25,238 nucleotides of DNA from Phallusia fumigata. Taxonomy: Eukaryota > Chordata > Ascidiacea > Phlebobranchia > Ascidiidae. The stretch spans positions 4,545 through 29,782 of the forward strand of contig QXVZ01002106.1 in the NCBI GenBank assembly GCA_008931825.1. Direction: 5' to 3'. This document shows, piece after piece, positions 1 through 9,600 of the stretch (within the stretch, counting starts at the first letter, position 1; every line of letters starts with the position of its first letter). The translations under genes were made by a program, and so were the position numbers. The notes below the pieces were generated by a model that worked only from the letters and a program-made list of their open reading frames with translations, was not told the origin of the DNA and made no database searches.

Positions 1-428
1 ATGTGTTTTACCTCATAGCCCCAGCAGTTACCCCACTAGCCCCCTAAAATGGGTCAATTATTAAAAAATGTCTGAATTGGATGACATTTAGACAGTTTGT
101 ATAACATGTCATTTTGGTGGATTTGTTGCTGTGTTTCACCCTATACCCCTGGTAGTTAACATACTAGCCTTTTAAAGTTTGTAGGTTCGGTCATAGTTAG
201 TTATATTATCAATTCTGTTATTTTATTGTATAATTTATGTAAAATTAGATATTTTACAACTTTGCATGTGTGGGGACCCATGCGTTTCTGCCTGCTGAAA
301 CAATTATGTTATAAAAAGCTGAAGTAACTGTAGGACCCAATGTGAAATGACATGGTGAATATATATGCATTTACAAATTGAGTGATAGTGTAAATGGAAT
401 GGCAATATGGTGAAAGCCACCCTTCTAG
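1..428 (+). repeat. 3' part of a dispersed repeat (copy 1), possibly a non-autonomous Helitron
   Basis: The stretch is clearly related to 21600-21969. Both contain degenerate units with the words 'ttaccccactagccccctaaa' split by AT-rich spacers, then a shared block starting 'gcatgtgtggggacccatgcg', and both stop at 'gccacccttctag'. After CTAG the two copies diverge completely, which marks a real element end. A CTAG terminus followed by T fits the CTRR|T rule of Helitron 3' ends, and the bases just before it can form only a weak, imperfect hairpin. The 5' end lies outside the window, so the class is a guess. No protein-coding capacity was seen in it. Confidence 0.6.
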
Positions 429-469
429 TTGATACATTGTACACAATATCAGGCGAATGATTTATTATA

Positions 470-649
470 GGTGGTGTCGGGCGGTCCACAACCGCCGCTC
501 GTTCAAACAACTTCAACTCTCAACCAGCAAGCAGCACACACAGAGCTACGGGTCAAAGCTCATCAAACACGTCAAGATCCCGCAAACCTCCAACGTGCAG
601 CATTTGTCGTATGACTGGGCACACAAAGCGTGGATGCCCTAACAAGTAA
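470..649 (+). pseudogene. CCHC zinc-knuckle C-terminal fragment, probably transposon-derived
   Basis: One frame is open from a splice-acceptor-like 'tttattatag' at 461-470 to a TAA at 647-649. The predicted piece is rich in Ser, Thr, Asn and Gln, then ends in CSICRMTGHTKRGCPNK. That is a C-x2-C-x4-H-x4-C zinc knuckle placed right at the C-terminus. Such terminal knuckles occur in transposases (MULE-like SWIM/knuckle proteins), Gag-like proteins and some cellular nucleic-acid-binding proteins. No upstream exon or start codon could be found in the remaining 470 bases of the window, and the piece directly abuts a dispersed repeat. It is most likely the last exon or relic of a mobile element, but a host gene starting left of the window is possible. 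Confidence 0.45.
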
Positions 650-1321
650 CGTAGTGCTGCAATGACCTGCAAAGTAGTTGGCTCTTAATGGTGCTTAAAG
701 TCCAAGGTTATCATATATGATAAACTTACACCGCATCTAATGTACTTGTTTCTTACTGCCCAAATTTTAGCTTTGCATGTCTTTGCAGAGTTTTTAACAG
801 TTACATTTTATTGTATTTAGCACTGCCGTTTTGATGTTTTAGACTGTCAGACTTCAATGTTGTTTATTTTTCTCCCGCTAAACATGATCTTTATTGAGGC
901 AACTATCCCTGTTTGGGATAAGCATTTATTCCCCCCGTTTTTCGTCATTACATTTCTTACCTGCAATCGATAAAATCTTACTTATATGTTCATTTAGAAC
1001 AAACTAGGGTGAAAAGACACCCTTTTATAAGTCGCAGGTGAGTGATTGCCTGCATCACTAGGATATAATGCTTTTGTTAACATCAAAACGCTGAAAACGG
1101 AGGGTCTGGTATATTTTAACCACCAAAAAGTTTTTTTTTCTAAAACCAGGGCATCGAAAATTCAGTTGATGCCAGCAAACAGAGAGTAGGAACACCCCCA
1201 ACCGGCTAACAACTATTCACTTAGTTTGATTTAAAAAAATAATCGGAATTAAAATATGGCTAATATATAAGCATTGACACATCGCCGTTTTTGCACATCG
1301 AGTTTTGTCACATGATACGGC
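650..1321. other. 3' flank / 3' UTR region of the choline transporter gene
   Basis: No credible coding exon was seen here. On the minus strand, downstream of the transporter stop codon, AATAAA hexamers occur at 930-925, 895-890 and 868-863. They are about 390-460 bases after the stop and are reasonable polyadenylation signals. There is no supporting downstream GU-rich evidence strong enough to choose among them. Confidence 0.4.
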
Positions 1322-4300
1322 TTATAGAACAGTGGAGATGGATTCATCTGTCTGGTAGGCTTGATTATCACCGCACGTCGATTCCACTTCACTTTTTTCC
1401 TCTTCGTAGTCGCTTAAATCTACCTCGTCCCGCTTCTTATCAGCCATTGCGACTGTCCGACCCCCGAAAGCCAAGTTGCATTTAAAAACGTCATATCGCG
1501 GTTTCAGTCTTCCGCTGACAAACAAAAACTTGGCGACATAGGATACAATCAGCAGAGTCGCGAAGGAGACGACCATGGCGAAAGTCTTGTACGGAAAGTA
1601 CACTCCTCCCGGATAAAAGATAAATGGCTCCAGGTTGAAAAAGGGTTCGCCTCCACCGAGCCGCAGAACGACGCCGATTATGAAAGCGCAAACCGAACCA
1701 TAGGTGTTAGGGTTGGCATAAATGACGCACGTCAGCTGTTAACGGAAGGAGTGTAATTTTAGTTACGGTATTTCAATTTCAGTGTAATTCTACGTAAACG
1801 AACGCAAAGTTAGGTCTGGAATAAGCGTAGTACCAGATAAACCGCTGTCTTATAATTTCTAATCCAAACCCTGACCAGATTCAAAATTTTTTTGTGTAGC
1901 AGTCTGTAAAAGCCTAAAAACTTGGCACTTCGATCGATAATTCGGCATTTGCTTATTCCTGTTGTTAGACCTGGTGTACATTGAGACCGTTTCAATTGGA
2001 TTTTCGTTGGTCTCACCTGTGGAAACAGTATCACGTACACAAAGTCGGAGCTGAGATACCACAGAGCGTACACAGACTGAATTGACAGTGCCAGAACTGT
2101 GGCAAGCGCTCCGAGGGCGACAATTGCCAATCTCATGACCCAAACCAATTCCTTTTCTTTTGCCTGCAACAAAATAGCGATTTTCCGTTACAAGCTATGT
2201 TCGGGCTCAAATGCAAAACATAAATATACATTCTCATGTTTCATCATGATATACAGTTAGCATCAAATCAACCCCCCTCTAACTACCATCTCATTTAAAA
2301 GGAATAAGCGTCAAAACTATGTCCGAATCCCTCAAATTCACGATCTACAAATGCAAACTACACACTTACCTTTTGTCTGAATGCAAGCTTATACACGTTT
2401 CGAGTAAACATACTGGAGGCCGACAAAATGCTGGAATCAGCTGACGACATGACAGCAGCCGATACGGCACCAAGGCCGATAAAGGACACGGCGACAGGTG
2501 TGAGGTACTGGAGGACGATAGGAAGTATCATGGATGCCTCGTTCTTTTCGTACGGCGATTCGCTACCGTAAGAGGTCGAATTCCAGTCTGCAAAAGATGG
2601 AGTCACTGTGTGACCTTGCCTTAAGATTTTGGGTCGCTCAGCCCCCATTTTTTTTAAGGTGCATCGTTAACAGATCTACGCTTATGATATACGGCAAGGT
2701 CCCTAACCTGTCGATGCCGCGATGGCACCGATTAGAACTGACGGGATTGCCATAACAATACATCCGATCGCTGCCACGAAGGACAAGAATTGTGCGTGCG
2801 CTGCCGAGTCCGACGACAGAACTCGCTGGAAGTAAACTTGCCACGGCAGACCACCGAACATCTGTTGTAATGAGAAACCCAATTATCCAAATGTTAGTCA
2901 AAAAACGTATTAGTAAGATAAAAAGTTAATTGCGACACCACGAAAATTAATAACAGAACGTATAAAATCCTAAAGATTGTGGGATTTGCTGCGAATTTAA
3001 GACGAGGTACACTTAGAGTTTCAAGCCTTCTACGCCCCAGATCGTAGGGTGGTCGACCTAGCTACCCTGTGATGTGGTTAAGGTTTTCAGTGTTGGCTCT
3101 AGTGATAAACAAGTAGTCACGTAGCATTCGTCGATACCCACTCAACGCTAAAACAAAACCCAATATGGCCAACGAAAAAATCCATTTCTTGCAAGATAAA
3201 ACAACTTACCAGAAGAAGCATAGAATCAATCCAGACTCCTGTAGATTCGATTTCCCAGGCACCAAGCCACGATGTGTTGCCACTTGTGGTTGTGGAAATG
3301 TCGGCAACTGCCGGATGGGTAAACGCAAAAGGAACGCTTATCCACTGCACAAAAGCGATTGAGTTAAACATTACAAAAAGCATTCTGGACAGGGGCTTCT
3401 TAAAAGCATATTTTTTAAAGATCGTTGATTTTTGGTTTTAAATTCACATCTTTTACAATTGCTGTACAGTTTTCAACCCTGGATAACATGCACTTCTTCT
3501 AACACTATAGACATGTCATGTTTATCCGTGCACTAAAGAAACTTACCAAACCGATAAAGATACAAGCCAGCTGCACCACATCAGTATAAGCCACCGAGTA
3601 AAGTCCACCAATCAGAGTGTACAGGAGAGCGATTACGGCAGAAACTATTACAGAAATCCTCACGTCAAGGTCCATTATCACAGACAGTGTTCCTCCTGAA
3701 AAATGCCAAAACATTTTGGTGGTGCTAATAATGGTTGGACGCGCAAAAATGCTGGCGGTCGTTTTGTTATGTTTCGTGATGAAAATGGAAATCTGATACA
3801 CCAAAAAAAGGCTCGGAAGTCAAATATAACGTTTATACTGTTTACTTGCTAAAGCCTGACAATAAAGCCTATTTGCATTACTACAGACCGGAATCTGGCG
3901 AACGATGACCCCTTAAGCATATTTACCTAATCTGCATCGAACTTTCCCACAACCCAACAAGGTTCGCCATAACGAAACAAGTTCATAAAACGTGGTTGAC
4001 TCGATTTAAAGCACCTACACGTAGTTACGACATAACCCCTACACCATGGGTTCTCAACCAGGGGTACGAGCTCTGTTTCTGGGGGTAGAGGACACTGAAT
4101 GATTAATGTCAATTATATAGATACTACATAACATCCAAACAAACTTGTTTGGTTATTTAAACATGAGAACAATGATTACTTTCCGGAAATTGCAAAGGGG
4201 CGTATGAGAACTGGTTGGCGATTTCATAAGGGTACCTATAAGGAAAAAAGATAAGTAGCACTGCCCGACTGTTTTTGTGAACTCCATACGAAAACAATTA

Positions 4301-5606
4301 CCTAGAGCAGCCAGGATTGACGCAGACCAAAACAGCTCTCCCATCAAAGCTGGAAGATAAAGCAGACCGCCCATCCTTTTACCGAGTTTTCGTTGCAGTG
4401 GGTCGAGCATTGTCACGTAGCCCTGTAAGTGATTGGCACAATACAAGCCTAATCTGCTGAGTGTTGTTTGTCCCTGCGGTCCTAATTGCAGCGTAGGCTA
4501 CTAAATTCATCAGACAAAGTTAAGTGGTGTTGCGTTCGTGTTGACCTAAAACCTTGCAACCCTTCCAACTCCTTTTTGATGTATTCCCCTTTGCTTATTT
4601 GTAAACTTTTAGTGATATAAAGAAGTGATATAATGCTTTATTAAAAGGTTTGGAACCACCGGTCTACCTAAAATGAAATACTTCACTTATAATGAATAAC
4701 TTAACTATCTTGAACAATCAAACACACCGGCTTTTAGTTTTTTTTTCATGCTGACAATCCTTGAAAAAACTTACTTGTTTTCGCATTTTCTTGGCGAAAA
4801 ACAAACCGCCGATAGCTAGACTGACGGAATAGCCAACAGGTGCTTGTGTCCAAAGCAACCCAAGACCGGGGGTATAGACATATTCCGCAGTTCCGTTGAT
4901 GTAACCCCCGCCAACCCATGTAGCTTTAAAACACAGGGAATTTTTACCGCCCAAAGCTATNGTGTTGCGTTCGTGTTGACCTAAAACCTTGCGACCCTTT
5001 CAACCCTTTTTGATGCATTCCCCTTTGCCCATTTGTAAACTTTTAGTGACATAAAGAAGTGACATAATGCTTTATTAAAAGGTTTGGAACCACCGGCCTA
5101 CCAAAAATGAAATACTACACTTATAATGAATAACTTAACTATCTCGAACAATCAAACACACCGGCTTTTAGTTGTCATTTTTTCATGCTGACAATCCTTG
5201 AAAAAACTTACTTGTTTTCGCATTTTCTTGGCGAAAAACAAACCGCCGATAGCTAGACTGACGGAATAGCCCACAGGTGCTTGTGTCCAAAGCAGCCCAA
5301 GACCGGGGGTGTAGACATATTCCGCAGTTCCATTGATGTAACCCCCGCCAACCCATGTAGCTTTAAAACACAGGGGAAATAGAATTTCTACCGCCCAAAG
5401 CTATGTGTGATAAAACTAACTAGCAGCCTACCGGTCATTGTGAAGCTCCCAACAAACAGTCCAATATCTCGACCACCGACCATGATGGTTTCACTTTTGT
5501 CTTCGGTTCCACTTTTTCGTTTTTTCCATGCCGCCCATATTCCAATTCCCAGTATGACAAGGTAAAACACGATAATTGAAACTAGACCAGGTACGTTTAT
5601 AGCCAT
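1322..5606 (-). CDS. SLC5A7: High-affinity choline transporter (CHT1), complete, nine exons
   Basis: Sodium- and chloride-dependent choline uptake at cholinergic terminals; SLC5 (SSS) family, about 13 membrane segments. Exons on the minus strand: 5606-5432, 5360-5212 (allelic copy 4923-4775), 4422-4302, 3695-3547, 3344-3210, 2861-2708, 2587-2370, 2163-2017, 1735-1322. All junctions are GT-AG and in phase, giving 553 aa against 580 in human. Diagnostic stretches: [20 protein letters not shown] spans the exon 1/2 junction, GYVTMLDP opens exon 3, [14 protein letters not shown] is in exon 4, [15 protein letters not shown] in exon 6, and [17 protein letters not shown] in exon 7. The ATG at 5606 is chosen because it aligns with the family start; the frame extends further upstream only through a TTG. 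The cytoplasmic tail is acidic and ends STVL. Exon 2 appears twice because of an assembly join. SLC5A7 identity is very secure. Confidence 0.96.
4000..4110. mobile_element. Possible hAT-type MITE remnant
   Basis: The words 'ggttctcaaccaggggtacg' on the plus strand resemble the common hAT terminal pattern (CAGGGGTTCTCAACC-like). A matching inverted end and target duplication were not found, so this is only a weak fragment inside CHT intron 3. Confidence 0.25.
4302..4422 (-). CDS. SLC5A7: Choline transporter exon 3
   Basis: Encodes GYVTMLDP through the membrane segment that ends SILAALG. Acceptor 'cttacag' and donor 'ctag|gtaatt' are clear. The final G of the exon joins GA of exon 4 to make Gly. 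This exon is downstream of both exon 2 copies, so either copy splices into it in frame. Confidence 0.93.
4527..5404. repeat. Direct repeat abutting N 4961: 434-bp and 443-bp allelic copies carrying CHT exon 2
   Basis: Left copy 4527-4960 and right copy 4962-5404 start with 'gtgttgcgttcgtgttgacc' and end with 'ccgcccaaagctat'. The repeat boundaries coincide exactly with the single N at 4961. The copies differ by scattered substitutions and short indels. Inside the 149-bp exon there are four differences, all synonymous (Val, Leu, Tyr and Asn codons). This is the pattern of two haplotypes joined end to end in the assembly rather than a tandem exon duplication. Confidence 0.85.
4550..4715. mobile_element. 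Degenerate short repeat of the family seen at 9189 and 15430 (intron 2 of CHT)
   Basis: The block shares 'ccttttt…cccctttgc', 'ggtttggaaccaccggtctacctaaaa' (in two parts) and 'gaaatac…cacttat' with the two better-preserved copies in the EFCAB5-like gene. It lacks the recognisable terminal inverted repeats, so it is an eroded or internally related copy. The allelic duplicate is at about 4985-5150. Confidence 0.5.
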
Positions 5607-5620
5607 CTGTACTAAATCAA
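5607..5620 (-). promoter_or_regulatory. Splice acceptor directly abutting the CHT start codon (candidate trans-splice site)
   Basis: On the minus strand 'ggttgatttagtacag' is followed at once by ATGGC. AG directly before the initiator ATG is typical of spliced-leader acceptors in animals that trans-splice, and also of a coding exon preceded by a 5' UTR intron. The sequence alone cannot separate the two. Confidence 0.35.
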
Positions 5621-6580
5621 CCAAAATATATCTGTAACTATTAAGATATTGTTTATTAAACTTTTATTTCCATCTGTTTAGGCTTGTAAAAACAAACTTT
5701 TTTCAGCAAACACCAGCATCGCCTAAAATCGTTCAACAAAGGCCTTAGGTGTTTGTTCAGACCAGTCATAAACAGCCTTTTTGAAGTAATTTTGTTTGCA
5801 CACCAATATATGAAAGGAATTTCTCAACCGTGATGAACTACTATTCTTTGAAAAGATTTTTCTCCGCCACAAAACCTTTTCTTGAAGCCGTAATGAAAAC
5901 CTTTCGTTTTTCTTATATATGAGTAAAGCTTATATACTTGCCGCGGTTTTACCATGTGTTGGACACAACCGACCAGCAAACAGATCGTATACCTCATTAA
6001 AAAACTGCAAATATTTTATGCTTTCGAATGTTTTGGCCTACATGTATTACATATTGGGCCGCAACAATAAGTCACTTGACTGGCGTCAAAAAAGTTCCTG
6101 CTTTGTTGTTAACCTGCCATCCAGCATTTTTGTTGTGTGAATTGAATTTTTTCTTCGACTATTCTATATTTGTTTAAAACAATCCATTAAAATATTAACT
6201 GCAAAAAAATGTCAAGTATTTGTTAATTTTGTAAGTCGTAACAAATATTTCCTCATAAAGTGATGTTATCGAAAATCCTTTTTACTTCTTTTTGCAAATT
6301 TCATGCAGCACACATTTGTAGTAAATGCAAGTGTGGCTTTAGTTTATTGCTTTGTCGAAACACAACTGCAGTAATTATTAAAAAAATTATACTTGTTTGA
6401 AAAAATTCGCTGTACCGTTTACGTAAAAGTGTTGTCCGAAATCCATGGAAACAAATGAAGCTAGTCAGAAAGTTGGTTTTGCTAGCGTTTAAAAAGAGGG
6501 TACTTCAAATTGGGTGTTGTATTTTCACTGTTTGTTAATTAAAATGTAGAGCATGTGAAATGCAGTGCAATATCAATGTA

Positions 6581-6634
6581 ATTTCTGCAGGTGTAACAAG
6601 TGAGTGTTACAAAAGTTGTCCAGTTATGCGTTAA
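6581..6634 (+). promoter_or_regulatory. Candidate acceptor and minimal uORF in the EFCAB5-like 5' leader
   Basis: 'atttctgcag' ends at 6590 and could be a 5' UTR or trans-splice acceptor 59 bases before the main ATG. Between it and the main start lies a two-codon uORF, ATG CGT TAA at 6626-6634. If the leader begins at 6591, a scanning ribosome meets this minimal uORF first. Confidence 0.3.
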
Positions 6635-6649
6635 GCAAAGTGTGGGAAC

Positions 6650-9600
6650 ATGGCGACTCCAGTTTTAAGCGCACATACCGTCAGTTCTGGTAGTGTACTG
6701 GACAGCATCTACACTGATGATCAATCCTCTGCTGAACATACAGTTGACGAAGACAGTTACAACATTAGCACTGTTGAAGAACAATACGGTCGACATTTAA
6801 CTGAAGAAAGGAGTTCATTCACTGAAAGCATCGTAACTTTTAGCTCTGCTACAACCGGTACAAACATACAGAGTAGCAAACATGAAGAGTATTCTCATTC
6901 TCCTCAATCTCAAGTAAGCATGAACAGATATATAGATATTTCCCCAAAGCATGTTTTACACTATAAACTCACTAATAAATGTCAATAAAACCTGTAATAT
7001 TATGGTTTAAAGATAGCCATAGATGGCAAATGTTTGGACTACGTTTGCACAACATTAATTAAATTTGTTGAATTATTATTAGGCAAGAAAAATATGTCTT
7101 TTGAAACTTCTTGTTTATTACATGGCAACATTGCAAAAAGAGCTGTGCTTATTAATTTAGAAATCAACTCCCAAAATTGCTGAAGCACCATTGGAAGATG
7201 TTCCTACTTCTACACTTGTAAGTTCTGCTGAAAATAGACCCTATGCAGAAGGCCTGCTTTTAAGCCATGAGTGGCTGCAATCTAGAAGAAAGGAGTTGGA
7301 AGAAAAACTACTTGCCCTTCAAAAACTTAAAAAGAAGCGAATGCGGGATGAAAAAGCCTCAGCAATGAAATTGGAGAGGACAGTATGTTTACTTGTATTT
7401 TTAGTTTTTTTTAAATATTTTGCTTTAATAACTACTTATATTTTTTGTAGCTACCATTGGATTTGCTAGCCAGAGATTGGTTTAGTGACAATGCTGTAAG
7501 TTCAGAACTGAGGGTGTATTTGATTGAAAAACTTCTACCAACACTTGTTTTGGGAATGGAGAAGGTATCTTATGTACTGTGAAAAAAACATACTAGACAA
7601 CATATGAGTGAAACAGTAATATTTTTGAAGCTTCTTCTGGAGGCAGAAAAAAGAGGGCTGATTGAAAGTGAGGATGAACCTGATTTAACTAGGAGTAAAT
7701 TCAATCCATTAAACTTGCTGGCACAATACTTGATGAGAAACAACCCACGCTACTGCCAACTCCATGAGTCATCACCATATGTTCGTGGATTAAAGAAAGT
7801 GGCTGAAGATTTAAAACGAGATGTCTACCAGCTGGAAGCAAACAAGTAAATAAAATTTAAAAGATCTCATCTTAAAGAAAGCAACAAGTAAATAAAATTT
7901 TAAAGATCTTTATTTAATGCAGCATGTTTAATCAAGGTGTTGAAAAGGAATGCATATCTTTATAACATATCTCTTATTCCTGTTTCTAGTTTTGCTACTG
8001 ACATGCTATCAAAAATAGCTATCAAAAAGAAAATGGAAAAGTTCTGATAAAAATATTGTTTTTTTGTCACTGTTGAATGACTTTAAACAACTGTTAAAAT
8101 TAAAAAATCTATTAAACAATTACAACAACACTAAACCTTTACATTAAACAGGTTGTTACGATTGAAAAGTCAAGCAAAAAGAAAAAGAATTTTAATGGAA
8201 GAGTCAGAACAACGAAGGATGGAGGAGGTGCAGGAGAGAGCTCGCCTGTTGAGGGTGGGTTTCAATCTATAAGAAACATGAAATAACTTGTGGTATTGTT
8301 TGACCAAATTTTTAGTTCAAAGTATTAAAAACAAGAATGAATTCAACCTCTTTGGGTGAACCAGCTTTATTGGCAATAAGGAGGACAGAGAACTGTTAAT
8401 CAATAGTGGAAGTTCATCTATTACCCAACTTTTTACAGATGCAATTTACACAATGGCTTCTTGGGCCTGAAGGGAGACTTCAATTGCAACTCATACAAAA
8501 TGCCTTGTATTCTTATTTGGAAATTTCCTCCCATCTGGCTACTGATGATGACAAAGGTTAGTATATTTTCTTAGAATAAATCATATTCATTACATCTTCG
8601 AATTACTTTTTGATGTATTTGGATTTGAATTTTAGTTGCACAATACAGCAAAGAACTTGAGGCAACCGATGAAACAGGAAAAGCACTGAATGTTGAAGAA
8701 TACATTTTAGTAAGTTTATGAATGGGATGAGGTAGTGTTCAATAAACAACTTTCAAACACAAGTTATAAATTAAACCACTGAGTCAAACCAGAACTGTAA
8801 CCAACAAATTTTGCAGTATGTTGAAGATTATGTCTGTCAAATGCCAATGTCTGACTTCAAGCAGCTGCTGAGGCATCTTGATCAATGTGCGGTGGCCTTT
8901 AGAAAAACCTTTGAACATGAGGTCTGGAAGGAGATGTTTGTTAAGGTTAGTTTCTTTAAACCTAATGATGTCATAAATCGTTTACAGTCATAACTTTGTT
9001 GTTGAAGCTGTTTGAGAGCCTTGACTCAGAGCAAAGTGGATTCATTGATCGACATAGGATGCTTCACTTGCTGGAAAAGTTCTATGACAAATTTGAAGAA
9101 AATCCAAAACAATGTCTGCACAACCCGAGAAAATGTGGGTATTTGCAACAACAAAATTACTTGCTACTTTCCGTAAGTAGTTGGGCTACAGTGGTTCTCA
9201 ACTTTTTTGCTGCATTCCCCCTTTGCCTAAGTTAGAACTTTTTAATCCTCTCTTCTAGACAAGAGACAACATAAAGTCAAATAAAAATGTTTGGAACCAC
9301 TAGTCTACCTAAAAAGAAATACTACACTTATCATCAACAACTTAACCATAAAATGGAAATTTCTCCCCTTTTAATGCATAAAATTCCTCGCTGGGCAGGA
9401 ATTCTCTTTCGGTTGTGAACCACTGGTCTAATAAATATATAGTTTCAGCATAACCTTACACTGAAAACTTTTGTTTTTAGTGTTCCATTTAACAAAAGAA
9501 GTTTTACAAATTTGCTGCTTTGTGTTCAGGGCCAGTGATTGAGCTGGAGGAGCTTGACGATCTGTATCCTGATTCTGAAGATGAGGATGGAAGTGGGGAT

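Larger units (their letters stand above)
5607..6649. promoter_or_regulatory. Divergent intergenic region between the choline transporter and EFCAB5-like genes
   Basis: About 1,043 bases separate the two start codons, which point away from each other. The region is AT-rich, has no convincing ORF or RNA gene, and must hold both promoters unless 5' UTR exons lie elsewhere. Acceptor-like sequences sit immediately before each coding start (minus strand 'gatttagtacag' directly before ATG 5606; plus strand 'atttctgcag' ending at 6590). These suggest either 5' UTR introns or spliced-leader trans-splicing sites. Confidence 0.6.

Noticed and set aside
3031-3045. Shared 'tacgccccagatc' word at 3031 and 23209 as paired retroelement sites
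   Set aside because: Only 13 bases match and the flanks differ, so it may be coincidence.
5604-5624. Longer CHT N-terminus starting MVDLVQ
   Set aside because: The first codon of that version is TTG. The ATG at 5606 aligns with the family start and directly follows an acceptor-like AG.
5919-6140. 73-codon open frame in the divergent promoter region
   Set aside because: No family resemblance, no splice context and biased AT-rich composition; expected by chance.
6439-6452. RFX X-box for a ciliary gene (atccatggaaac)
   Set aside because: Only the right half fits the X-box pattern; the left half does not, so it is too weak to call.
7451-7564. Internal GTAAGT in exon 3 (about 7496) as the real donor
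   Set aside because: Sequence beyond it stays open, reads as protein ([15 protein letters not shown]), and joins exon 4 in phase to continue a natural helix.
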